From Anaerococcus sp. (GTDB lineage: Bacteria > Bacillota > Clostridia > Tissierellales > Peptoniphilaceae), in contig JALEUV010000012.1 of assembly GCA_022780515.1 (NCBI GenBank), forward strand, positions 1 to 33,848: DNA of 33,848 bases, written 5' to 3'. Below, in pieces: positions 17,469 through 24,481 of the stretch (its first letter is position 1; each line of letters starts with the position of its first letter). The notes under the pieces are model-generated. The model saw nothing but the letters and a program-made list of their open reading frames with translations, was not told the DNA's origin and ran no database searches. Both the position numbers and the translations under genes were made by a program.

Positions 17469-17587
17469 ATAATATAAGTAAGAAATTTAGTAGTCTAGAG
17501 AAGTTGGAAGGTTGAAATACATTTTCCATAAGACTACTTATCCTAAAGATTTACTTAAAAAAATATTGAAATAAATAGAGGTAGGGA
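17469..17587 (+). promoter_or_regulatory. Promoter and structured leader of the VanY-like gene
   Basis: TATAAT at 17469-17474 is a good -10. The leader after it can fold into one long hairpin of three helices: TAAGTAA (17476-17482) with TTACTTA (17552-17558), TTTAG (17487-17491) with CTAAA (17544-17548), and TAGTCT (17492-17497) with AGACTA (17532-17537). There is no T run after it, so it is not a plain terminator. I do not recognise it as a known riboswitch. Confidence 0.45.
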
Positions 17588-18586
17588 ATGTCTAACAAAG
17601 GTTTAAGAGAGTTGAAGAGAAGAAAGCTTAGAGAAGCTAGGAAGAGAAGAAAAAGGATCCTTGCAGGTGGTATAGCGCTTGTGGGAGTGTTTTCAGTTGG
17701 CTATTTTATCAATGCAGATGATGATGACTTTACAATAGGAAGGCCAACAGAATATAGACAGGCACTAGGCACAAGCGAGATTAATGATAAGCAAAAGCAA
17801 GAACCCCAAGGAGAGTTTACTGACAAGGCAACAAAGGCTGGGTTTGCTGATGTTGAAGTAAGTGAGGGGATGGAGATAGAAGATACTGAGTATTCTGATA
17901 CTCTAGTATCCTATATAAGAGCTATCTGTGACCAAGAGGCCTTTCAATATCCAAACGACTATTCTAAAACAGACAAATCTATAAGGGAAGGCTCATACTT
18001 GCCCTTTTATGGCTGTCAAAATGGTTATGCCAAGATTAAGATAGATGATTCCTTTTATTATGTAAATAAGTATGGTCTAGAGAAATTAAGTGCTGAAGCT
18101 AGTGTCAAGGTAATTAATGGTATTGCCTATGTTAATAGTGATTATACCTTGCCTCAAGACTTCAATCCTGGCCTTGATAAGACTGCCTATAAGGCCTTTG
18201 AAACTATGAGACAAGATATGCAAAGACAAGGTCTTGACCTAAAGATAGCATCAGATTATAGGGATTTTGACTTGGAAACTAGACTATACGAAGCAGGAGA
18301 TGTAGATAGTGATGTGCCTGGTACGTCTGAACACCAATTAGGAGATGCTTTTGACTTCTTTACAGGCACTATTAAGTATGATGATAAATTTACTTCAAGC
18401 AAGGAATATAATTGGCTTAAGGAAAATTCTTACAAGTATGGCTTTATAGAAAGATATCCAGCTGGTAAGGAAAATATTACCAACCACAGAAGCCTTCCAT
18501 GGCACTTTAGGTTTGTAGGCGTCTACAACGCCAAGGTAATCTACGACAATGACCTTACTTTGGAAGAATATTTAAAGATAAATTAA
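17588..18586 (+). CDS. VanY/M15-family D-Ala-D-Ala carboxypeptidase-like protein
   Basis: A membrane-anchored extracellular peptidase-like protein acting on the cell wall. A very basic N-terminus (residues 1-23) precedes one helix (residues 24-42). A Cys-containing SH3-like segment lies around 100-165, and the M15 domain occupies about 185-332. Zinc ligands H249 and D256 in SEHQLGDAFD and H306 in PWHFRFVG are present. The glutamate that normally precedes PWH (EPWH) is L303 here, so the general base may be missing. The length of 332 is normal for anchored VanY-type proteins. It stands behind its own promoter, downstream of murI. Confidence 0.82.
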   Translation: MSNKGLRELKRRKLREARKRRKRILAGGIALVGVFSVGYFINADDDDFTIGRPTEYRQALGTSEINDKQKQEPQGEFTDKATKAGFADVEVSEGMEIEDTEYSDTLVSYIRAICDQEAFQYPNDYSKTDKSIREGSYLPFYGCQNGYAKIKIDDSFYYVNKYGLEKLSAEASVKVINGIAYVNSDYTLPQDFNPGLDKTAYKAFETMRQDMQRQGLDLKIASDYRDFDLETRLYEAGDVDSDVPGTSEHQLGDAFDFFTGTIKYDDKFTSSKEYNWLKENSYKYGFIERYPAGKENITNHRSLPWHFRFVGVYNAKVIYDNDLTLEEYLKIN

Positions 18587-18614
18587 TTGTTATTAGGAAT
18601 AAAATTGATATAAT
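18587..18614 (+). promoter_or_regulatory. Promoter of ridA
   Basis: TTGTTA at 18587-18592, immediately after the preceding stop, a 16-base spacer, and consensus TATAAT at 18609-18614. Confidence 0.65.
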
Positions 18615-18640
18615 AGATAGTAGGAGAAAGGAGAACGATT

Positions 18641-19012
18641 ATGGAAATTATTAAAACAGACAAGGCTCCAGCAGCAGTAGGAGCATACTCACAAGGAATT
18701 AAAACAGGAAATTTTATTTTTACATCTGGACAACTACCAATCAATCCAGAAACAAAGGAATTATACAAGGAAATTAAGGAAGCTACCAAGCAATCTTTAT
18801 TAAATGTTGAAGCTATAGTGAAGGAAGCTGGAGCTAGCAAGGAAAATATTGTAAAATGTACAGTATTCTTAGCAGATGTAAACGACTTTGAAGCCTTCAA
18901 TGCAGTTTATGAAGAATTCTTTGGAGAGCACAAACCAGCAAGATCAGCTTTCCAAGTAGGAGCAGTTCCAAAGGGAGCACCACTAGAAATTGAAGCAATC
19001 GCTGAATTATAA
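18641..19012 (+). CDS. ridA: RidA family reactive intermediate deaminase
   Basis: A 123-residue cytoplasmic trimer-forming protein that hydrolyses reactive enamine/imine intermediates released by PLP enzymes. The sequence has the family pattern from end to end: APAAVGAYSQGIKTGNFIFTSGQLPINP, the catalytic arginine in PARSAFQVG, and the end GAPLEIEAIAEL. A strong ribosome binding site (AAAGGAG) precedes the ATG. It is a single-gene unit with its own promoter and terminator. Confidence 0.95.
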   Translation: MEIIKTDKAPAAVGAYSQGIKTGNFIFTSGQLPINPETKELYKEIKEATKQSLLNVEAIVKEAGASKENIVKCTVFLADVNDFEAFNAVYEEFFGEHKPARSAFQVGAVPKGAPLEIEAIAEL

Positions 19013-19023
19013 GAATAATCTTG

Positions 19024-19048
19024 GAGGGGCATAGCTCCCTCTTTTTTT
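19024..19048 (+). terminator. Terminator after ridA
   Basis: GAGGG (19024-19028) pairs with CCCTC (19037-19041), loop GCATAGCT, then seven T. Confidence 0.85.
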
Positions 19049-19063
19049 GCCTAAAAATGGGTA

Positions 19064-19254
19064 TATAATATAAGAATAGAAAAAGTTAGTCTATATTTTT
19101 CAATAAATAAAATGATAGTGTGAGGGTAGACTTCGGCCATAAATACTTGGCTTGGCAAGAAATTTTGAAAATATTGGCTAATAGTTTTACAATTACGGTA
19201 AAAGTTACGTGAAGAAAAATGACAAGAATTTGATCTTTTTAGTAAGGAGAAGTT
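19064..19254 (+). promoter_or_regulatory. Promoter and long unexplained leader of the aldehyde dehydrogenase
   Basis: A consensus TATAAT at 19064-19069 is followed by about 180 untranslated bases. Visible pairings are AGTCTA (19088-19093) with TAGACT (19137-19142), and TTTTAC with GTAAAA around 19187-19205. The GC-richer core TTCGGCC near 19142-19148 stands out from its AT-rich surroundings. No terminator precedes the gene. I could not match it to a known riboswitch. Confidence 0.4.
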
Positions 19255-20625
19255 ATGACAGAATTAAAAAATATTGTAGAAAGGCAGAGAGAATTTTTCC
19301 TAGAAGGTGGGTCAAAGACCAAGGCCTTTAGGAAAGAAAACCTAACTAAGCTAAAGAATTTGATAAGTAATCATGAAGAGGACATAGTAGAAGTCCTAAG
19401 GGAGGACTTGGGTAAGTCAGCCTTTGAGTCCTATGTAAGTGAGATTGCCTTCGTAAAAGAAGAAATCGATTTTGCCCTAGATAACTTGGATGATTGGATG
19501 AAGCCTGTTAAGGCAAAGACTCCCCTAGCAGCTCAACCTGCCAAGTCATACACCCTATATGAGCCGCTGGGCCTTACCCTAATAATATCCCCTTGGAATT
19601 ATCCCCTTAATCTAACTCTAGATCCCCTAGTTGGGGCAATGGCTGCAGGAAATACTGCTATTATTAAAACCTCATCTAAGACTCCCCACACATCAAAGCT
19701 TATTAGGGAGATGGTAAATACAAATTTTCCTGATGAATATATTTATGTAGTAGATAATGACCTAGTTAGCCATGATGAGCTTTTGTCCTACCAATATGAC
19801 CATATATTCTACACTGGTGGAAGAGAAGTAGGTAAGCGTATTATGGAAGTTGCTTCACAAAACCTAAGTAAGGTTACCCTAGAGCTTGGGGGTAAGAGTC
19901 CTTGTATAGTAGATAGGACTGCCAACCTCTCAAATGCAGCAAGGTCAATCGCCTGGGGTAAGACCTTCAATGCAGGTCAAACTTGTGTAGCTCCTGATTA
20001 TATCTTGGTAGATGTTGCTATTAAGGATGAATTTATCAAAAGACTTAGGGGAGCATTGCTAGAATTTTTCGGAGAAGATCCTCTTAGAAACCCTGACTAC
20101 CCAAAGATTATTAACCAAGACCACCTTGACAGGCTAGTCGAGCTTACCAAGGATCAAGATATAATATGGGGTGGCAGTTTTGATAGGGAAAATTTAAAAT
20201 TAGCTCCAACTATAATTGATGGAGTAGACTTTGATAATAAAGTTATGGAAGAAGAAATATTTGGACCAATAATTCCGATATTGACCTATGATAATATAAA
20301 TCCAATCCTATATAAGATCAAGAGACATCCTAAGCCATTAGCCTTCTATCTCTTTTCTGAAGATAAGCGCCTCGTAGAGAAGGTAATGTATAATATGGAA
20401 TTTGGTAATGGCTGTGTCAACGAAGTCCTAATGGAAATAAGCTCTCCTTATCTTGAATTTGGTGGAGTAGGTGGATCTGGAATGGGGGGTTACCACGGTT
20501 ACAATTCCTTTGTAAACTTCTCCAACAAGAAGTCCATAATGGAAGCCTCATCCTTCCCAAGATCAAAGGTAAAATACCCACCTTACACAAAGGGAAAGCT
20601 TGAGCTAATTAAAAAAATATTGTAA
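19255..20625 (+). CDS. Class 3-type NAD(P)-dependent aldehyde dehydrogenase
   Basis: Oxidises aldehydes to carboxylates, with the short ALDH3-like architecture of 456 residues. The cofactor region LGLTLIISPWNYPLNLTLDPL, the base-bearing motif VTLELGGKSPCIVD and the nucleophile cysteine in FNAGQTCVAPDY are intact, as are EEIFGPIIPI and the C-terminal GGVGGSGMGGYHG. The ALDH3 group includes fatty and coniferyl aldehyde dehydrogenases; the substrate cannot be named. It has its own leader and a strong shared terminator. Confidence 0.93.
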   Translation: MTELKNIVERQREFFLEGGSKTKAFRKENLTKLKNLISNHEEDIVEVLREDLGKSAFESYVSEIAFVKEEIDFALDNLDDWMKPVKAKTPLAAQPAKSYTLYEPLGLTLIISPWNYPLNLTLDPLVGAMAAGNTAIIKTSSKTPHTSKLIREMVNTNFPDEYIYVVDNDLVSHDELLSYQYDHIFYTGGREVGKRIMEVASQNLSKVTLELGGKSPCIVDRTANLSNAARSIAWGKTFNAGQTCVAPDYILVDVAIKDEFIKRLRGALLEFFGEDPLRNPDYPKIINQDHLDRLVELTKDQDIIWGGSFDRENLKLAPTIIDGVDFDNKVMEEEIFGPIIPILTYDNINPILYKIKRHPKPLAFYLFSEDKRLVEKVMYNMEFGNGCVNEVLMEISSPYLEFGGVGGSGMGGYHGYNSFVNFSNKKSIMEASSFPRSKVKYPPYTKGKLELIKKIL

Positions 20626-20630
20626 AAAAT

Positions 20631-20662
20631 AAACCGGAGGTCAATTGTAGTCCTCCGGTTTT
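20631..20662. terminator. Bidirectional terminator between aldehyde dehydrogenase and fprA
   Basis: AACCGGAGG (20632-20640) pairs perfectly with CCTCCGGTT (20652-20660). T-rich tracts flank it on both strands, so it can stop both convergent transcripts. Confidence 0.9.
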
Positions 20663-20669
20663 GCTATGG

Positions 20670-21887
20670 TTAAATTTCTGTATTTTTGATATCTTCAGCT
20701 ATTACCTTAGCAAGCTCTTCTATTTGAGCTAGGTTTTCTTCCTTTACTGAAGAATTAATCTTAACATCTTCACCAATATAGTTTAATTTAGCAGGTGCTA
20801 ATATTTCCTTAGAGATCTCTAGGGACTTACCACCCCATGACCAGTTGTTTAGGAAGGATACAGTTCTATTTTGATATCCTGTTCCAACAAGTTCTCTTAA
20901 GAAGGCGTCCATCTTGTAGTAGAGTCCAGAGTTATAGTTAATAGGTGCAAATACTGCGTGGGAATACCTATGGCACTCTGCTATAGGGAAGGATGGGTCC
21001 CAAGCTGAGATATCGTAAAGAACTATATCTTCAACGCCGTTATCAGCAAGCTTGTTTGCCAAGATATCACTAGCTTGTTCAGTATCGCCATACATTGAGC
21101 AATAGATTATAGCCACACCCTTTTCTTCTGGGATGAATTTTGACCATCTTTGGTATTTTTCCATAATGAAGTTAATTGATTCTTCATCCTTGAAGATTGG
21201 TCCATGGAGGGCAAGGATCGCCTTAATCTCAAGTCCATCTACCTTCTTAAATAGGTTCTGAACCATGTTACCAAACTTACCTACTATATTTATATAGTAT
21301 CTTCTAGCTTGATCTAGCCAATCACCCTTGTGGATTACATATTTAGCATCTATATTACCATTTAAGGCATTGAAGGAACCGAAGGCATCAGCTGAGAAGA
21401 GAATCTTATCCTTAAGTTCATAGGCAACCATTACTTCTGGCCAGTGAACCATAGGAGCTGTAACAAACTTGAGAGTCCTCTCACCAATATTTAGCTCGTC
21501 CATATCCTTAACTTCGTAGTATCTATCCTTGAAACGATCATCATAGAATTGCTCATAGAACTTGAAGGTCTTGGCATTACCAACGAACTTGGCATTTGGC
21601 CACCTTGTTAAGGCTGCTTCGATAGACCTACAGTGGTCTGGTTCCATGTGCAATACAACTATATAGTCAAGCTCTTCTCCATCTAGGGCAGCTTCAATAT
21701 TTTGGATATAGTTTCTAGTAAAGGCTGCATCTACACTGTCAAATAAGACATTTTTTTCATCTTTAACAAGATAAGAATTGTAGGCAACGCCCTTGTCCAA
21801 CTCAAAAAGGTTTTCGAAACGTTCTATTCTTCTATCGTTTACTCCAACCCAATAAACATTATCTAATATTTCTCTTATAGTGTGCAT
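20670..21887 (-). CDS. fprA: FprA-type flavodiiron protein
   Basis: A soluble oxygen- and/or nitric-oxide-reducing enzyme that protects anaerobes. The N-terminal metallo-beta-lactamase-like domain (about 1-250) carries the di-iron ligands in HMEPDH (H80, E82, D84, H85), MVHWPEVM, FSADAFGSF and ALHGPIF. The C-terminal flavodoxin domain (about 255-400) begins AIIYCSMYGDTEQASDILA, the FMN phosphate loop. The length of 405 is that of the plain class A protein, with no rubredoxin extension. The ATG has the ribosome binding site AAGGAG. It is divergent from the acyl-CoA dehydrogenase gene. Confidence 0.94.
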   Translation of the reverse strand: MHTIREILDNVYWVGVNDRRIERFENLFELDKGVAYNSYLVKDEKNVLFDSVDAAFTRNYIQNIEAALDGEELDYIVVLHMEPDHCRSIEAALTRWPNAKFVGNAKTFKFYEQFYDDRFKDRYYEVKDMDELNIGERTLKFVTAPMVHWPEVMVAYELKDKILFSADAFGSFNALNGNIDAKYVIHKGDWLDQARRYYINIVGKFGNMVQNLFKKVDGLEIKAILALHGPIFKDEESINFIMEKYQRWSKFIPEEKGVAIIYCSMYGDTEQASDILANKLADNGVEDIVLYDISAWDPSFPIAECHRYSHAVFAPINYNSGLYYKMDAFLRELVGTGYQNRTVSFLNNWSWGGKSLEISKEILAPAKLNYIGEDVKINSSVKEENLAQIEELAKVIAEDIKNTEI

Positions 21888-22102
21888 GTTTACTCCTTTG
21901 AAATGTTTGACGAAAATGTTTTGTGTTTATACATATATTATACTTGAAATATCTAAATTTTAAAAATAATTAAATTTCTTAAGCGTTATAAATAATTTTG
22001 AAAAAGTTTTTTTGTGATGATAAAAAGTGTTAAATTTTTGTAAAGTGGGTATATTACAAATATAAGAAATATTTTAGAAAAATATATGGTAAAGGAGACA
22101 TT
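21888..22102. promoter_or_regulatory. Divergent promoter region, fprA / acyl-CoA dehydrogenase fusion
   Basis: A 215-base AT-rich region serves both genes. On the minus strand a GTATAAT lies at 21943-21937. On the plus strand TATATT at 22050-22055, with a weak TGTTAA 16 bases upstream, is the best candidate. No clear operator palindrome was recognised. Confidence 0.45.
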
Positions 22103-23785
22103 ATGGCTTACAATCTACCAATAGATTTAGAAGAATTTAGAAAGTATGTTAGGGACTTTGCTGAGGAAAAAGTTAAACCTATAGCTTACCACTTAGACCG
22201 TGACAAAGTATTTCCTAAAGAAATAGTTCAAGAAATGGGTCAATTGGGTCTTATGGGAATACCATTTCCAGAAGAATATGGTGGAGCTGGCTTAACTAAT
22301 GAACATTATGCAATAGCTGTCGAAGAATTATCAAGAGTAGACGGTGGTGTTGGTGTTATCTTATCAGCTCATACATCACTAGGTACTTGGGGACTTAATG
22401 AATTTGGTAATGAAGAACAAAAGAAAAAATACCTTGTTCCACTATTAACAGGTAAATCAATCGGTGGTTTTGGTCTTACTGAAGAAAACGCTGGATCTGA
22501 CTCAGCTGGAACAGAAACAACAGCAAAATTAGAGGGAGACCACTATGTTCTAAATGGTAAAAAAATCTTTATCACAAATGCACCAGAAGCACAAACTTAT
22601 CTAGTAACTGCAGTTACTACACCAGGTAAGGGTAACCACGGTATATCAATGTTTATCGTTGATAAGGACTTTGAAGGATTTACCTTCTCAGAACCATACG
22701 ATAAGTTAGGTATCAGAGCATCAATCACAGCTGAACTTCACTTCAAGGATGTTAAGGTTCCAAAGGAAAACCTACTTGGAGAAGAAGGCAAGGGATTCAA
22801 ATATGCTATGATGATCCTAGACGGAGGTAGAATTGGTATCGCTTCACAAGCCTTAGGTATAGCACAAGGAGCTTACGAAAGTGCCAAAGACTATGCTCTA
22901 TCACGTATCCAATTTGGTGAACAAATCGCAAGGATGCAACATAACTCATTCAAACTTGCTGATATGGCAACATCTATCAAGGCATCAAGACTACTAATCT
23001 ATGATGCAGCAAGAAAGAAAGATGCTCATGATAACTATAGTATGGATGCAGCTATGGCTAAGATGTTTGCATCAGATACAGCTGAAAGAATTACATCTGA
23101 AGCCCTACAAATGTATGGTGGTTCAGGATTTATCAAGGGTGTTGATGTAGAAAGATTCTACAGAGATTCAAAGATTACACAAATTTACGAAGGTACAAAT
23201 GAAATAATGAGAGTAGTTATTTCTAACAATATCCTTCCTAGAGTTAAAAAGGATAAGAAAAAACCAGAAGCTAAGAAGGCACCTAGCCTAGTAGGAGATA
23301 GAAAACTTCAAATCTTCAAGGGCGATGTTAAAGAATCTGCTAAGAAACTAGTAGAAGCTCTAAAAGCTGACGGATACACCTTCGATAAAAAAGATGTTGA
23401 CCTAGAAGGACCTATTGATGGAGCTCAAAGAGTAGTAGCTGCTGGTATGGGTATAGGTGAAAGCCAAAACCTAGAACTAATCAAAGACTTAGCTAGAGAA
23501 ACAGGATCTGTTCTATCAGCATCAAGACCTGCTTCACAAGTTAGAGGATATGTACCAACAGATAGGTATATAGGACTTTCTGGAAAGAAATTTAATGGAG
23601 AGCTATATATAGGTGTTGGTATATCTGGAGCTATGCAACACTTAAAGGGAATTGCTGAAGCTAAGACAATTGTTGCAATAAACAATGACGAAAGTGCAGC
23701 CTTCTTTAACAACTGCGACTACGGTATCGTAGGCGACTTCCATGAAGTAGTTCCAGCCCTTATTGAAGAAATCAAAAACGCTTAA
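22103..23785 (+). CDS. Acyl-CoA dehydrogenase fused to EtfA FAD-binding domain
   Basis: A two-part flavoenzyme. Residues 1-380 are a complete short-chain acyl-CoA dehydrogenase: substrate/FAD motifs GGFGLTEENAGSD and KIFITNAPEA, and catalytic base E363 in IYEGTNEIMR. A Lys/Pro/Ala-rich linker (about 381-397) joins it to the C-terminal FAD domain of electron-transfer flavoprotein alpha (about 400-560), with SRPASQVRGYVP, the FAD-loop LYIGVGISGAMQHLKGI, AINNDESAAFF and CDYGIVGDF. The EtfA N-terminal domain and the EtfB subunit are absent, and no etfB lies in the window. Electrons from the acyl-CoA could pass in cis to the second flavin. The substrate is probably butyryl-CoA-like, by resemblance only. 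The ribosome binding site is AAAGGAG. Confidence 0.93.
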   Translation: MAYNLPIDLEEFRKYVRDFAEEKVKPIAYHLDRDKVFPKEIVQEMGQLGLMGIPFPEEYGGAGLTNEHYAIAVEELSRVDGGVGVILSAHTSLGTWGLNEFGNEEQKKKYLVPLLTGKSIGGFGLTEENAGSDSAGTETTAKLEGDHYVLNGKKIFITNAPEAQTYLVTAVTTPGKGNHGISMFIVDKDFEGFTFSEPYDKLGIRASITAELHFKDVKVPKENLLGEEGKGFKYAMMILDGGRIGIASQALGIAQGAYESAKDYALSRIQFGEQIARMQHNSFKLADMATSIKASRLLIYDAARKKDAHDNYSMDAAMAKMFASDTAERITSEALQMYGGSGFIKGVDVERFYRDSKITQIYEGTNEIMRVVISNNILPRVKKDKKKPEAKKAPSLVGDRKLQIFKGDVKESAKKLVEALKADGYTFDKKDVDLEGPIDGAQRVVAAGMGIGESQNLELIKDLARETGSVLSASRPASQVRGYVPTDRYIGLSGKKFNGELYIGVGISGAMQHLKGIAEAKTIVAINNDESAAFFNNCDYGIVGDFHEVVPALIEEIKNA

Positions 23786-23823
23786 TATTTAGTAATCCAC
23801 AATTTTAACAATATAGTTTACAC

Positions 23824-23860
23824 AAAAAAGGCTATGAGTTTTATCGCTCATAGCTTTTAA
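23824..23860. terminator. Bidirectional terminator after the acyl-CoA dehydrogenase fusion
   Basis: GCTATGAG (23831-23838) pairs with CTCATAGC (23847-23854), with flanking A and T runs that let it work for the plus-strand gene and for the minus-strand deoxyribosyltransferase. The bases just before it (GTTTACACAAAAAA) resemble the possible IS end at 14985. Confidence 0.85.
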
Positions 23861-23892
23861 TTTGAATATTTTTTTAATCGATTGAGTAAGCT

Positions 23893-24405
23893 CTATAAAT
23901 TTTCCCTAATAAAGGCTTTGAGGGCTTCTATTAAAGCATCCGATGTCTTATAAATTCTTGGCTCTTCGAAGATATTGCCTTTCTTGTCTGCATAAGAAAG
24001 TCCTGTAACTAGCTTATTTATATAGAGAAAGTCGTTTTGAAAGACATCTTTTTTGATCTCCTCTAGCTTATCATCCTTGTCATTGCCAGCAAGACGGATG
24101 TCTGTGTAGAGTTGAAAGATAGGAATGCCTAGTTGGAAGGCTATACCCATCTCTGCTGCAAGACCTAGGTCCTTGGTATCCATAAGCCCTATCAATAAGT
24201 CACTTTCCTTAAGCCTTTCATAATCACCCAGAAGAATTTGGTAAGTTGAAGCAAAGCCTGCTTCCTTGTCATTAATTTCGTCATTATCTGCTGGGTTATA
24301 TAGGTCAATCGCATCGCCGAATTCTTCTTCCAAGGCTCCTTGGACCTTCTTTGCTTGGAGCCTTTGACCTTCTGTAAATAAGTCACAACCTAAATAAATT
24401 TTCAT
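23893..24405 (-). CDS. Nucleoside 2-deoxyribosyltransferase family protein
   Basis: A small soluble enzyme of the family that cleaves or exchanges the base of deoxyribonucleosides. MKIYLGCDLFTEGQR forms the N-terminal nucleotide-binding strand, DLLIGLMDTKDLGLAAEMGIAFQLG holds the conserved acidic D and nucleophile E, and LYNPADN supplies another conserved patch. The 170-residue length is normal. The start has the ribosome binding site GGAGAGGTG. It diverges from nadE across a 76-base region containing a palindrome. Whether it transfers or only hydrolyses cannot be told. Confidence 0.88.
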   Translation of the reverse strand: MKIYLGCDLFTEGQRLQAKKVQGALEEEFGDAIDLYNPADNDEINDKEAGFASTYQILLGDYERLKESDLLIGLMDTKDLGLAAEMGIAFQLGIPIFQLYTDIRLAGNDKDDKLEEIKKDVFQNDFLYINKLVTGLSYADKKGNIFEEPRIYKTSDALIEALKAFIRENL

Positions 24406-24422
24406 ATCATCACCTCTCCTTA

Positions 24423-24466
24423 ATTATACTAAAAGTATTAGTAAAAAACGATTTTTATTATATAAT
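24423..24466. promoter_or_regulatory. Divergent promoters with candidate operator (deoxyribosyltransferase / nadE)
   Basis: For nadE, TTAGTA at 24438-24443 and TATAAT at 24461-24466 are 17 bases apart. For the minus-strand gene a TATAAT lies at 24428-24423. An inverted repeat TACTAA (24427-24432) and TTAGTA (24438-24443) with a 5-base centre overlaps both promoters, so one bound protein could control both genes. Confidence 0.5.
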
Positions 24467-24481
24467 ATTAGAGAGGTGCTT

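Noticed and set aside
19085..19254. Aldehyde dehydrogenase leader as a known riboswitch or T-box
   Set aside because: No GGTGG-type T-box, no terminator, and no core motif of a known metabolite riboswitch could be matched by eye.
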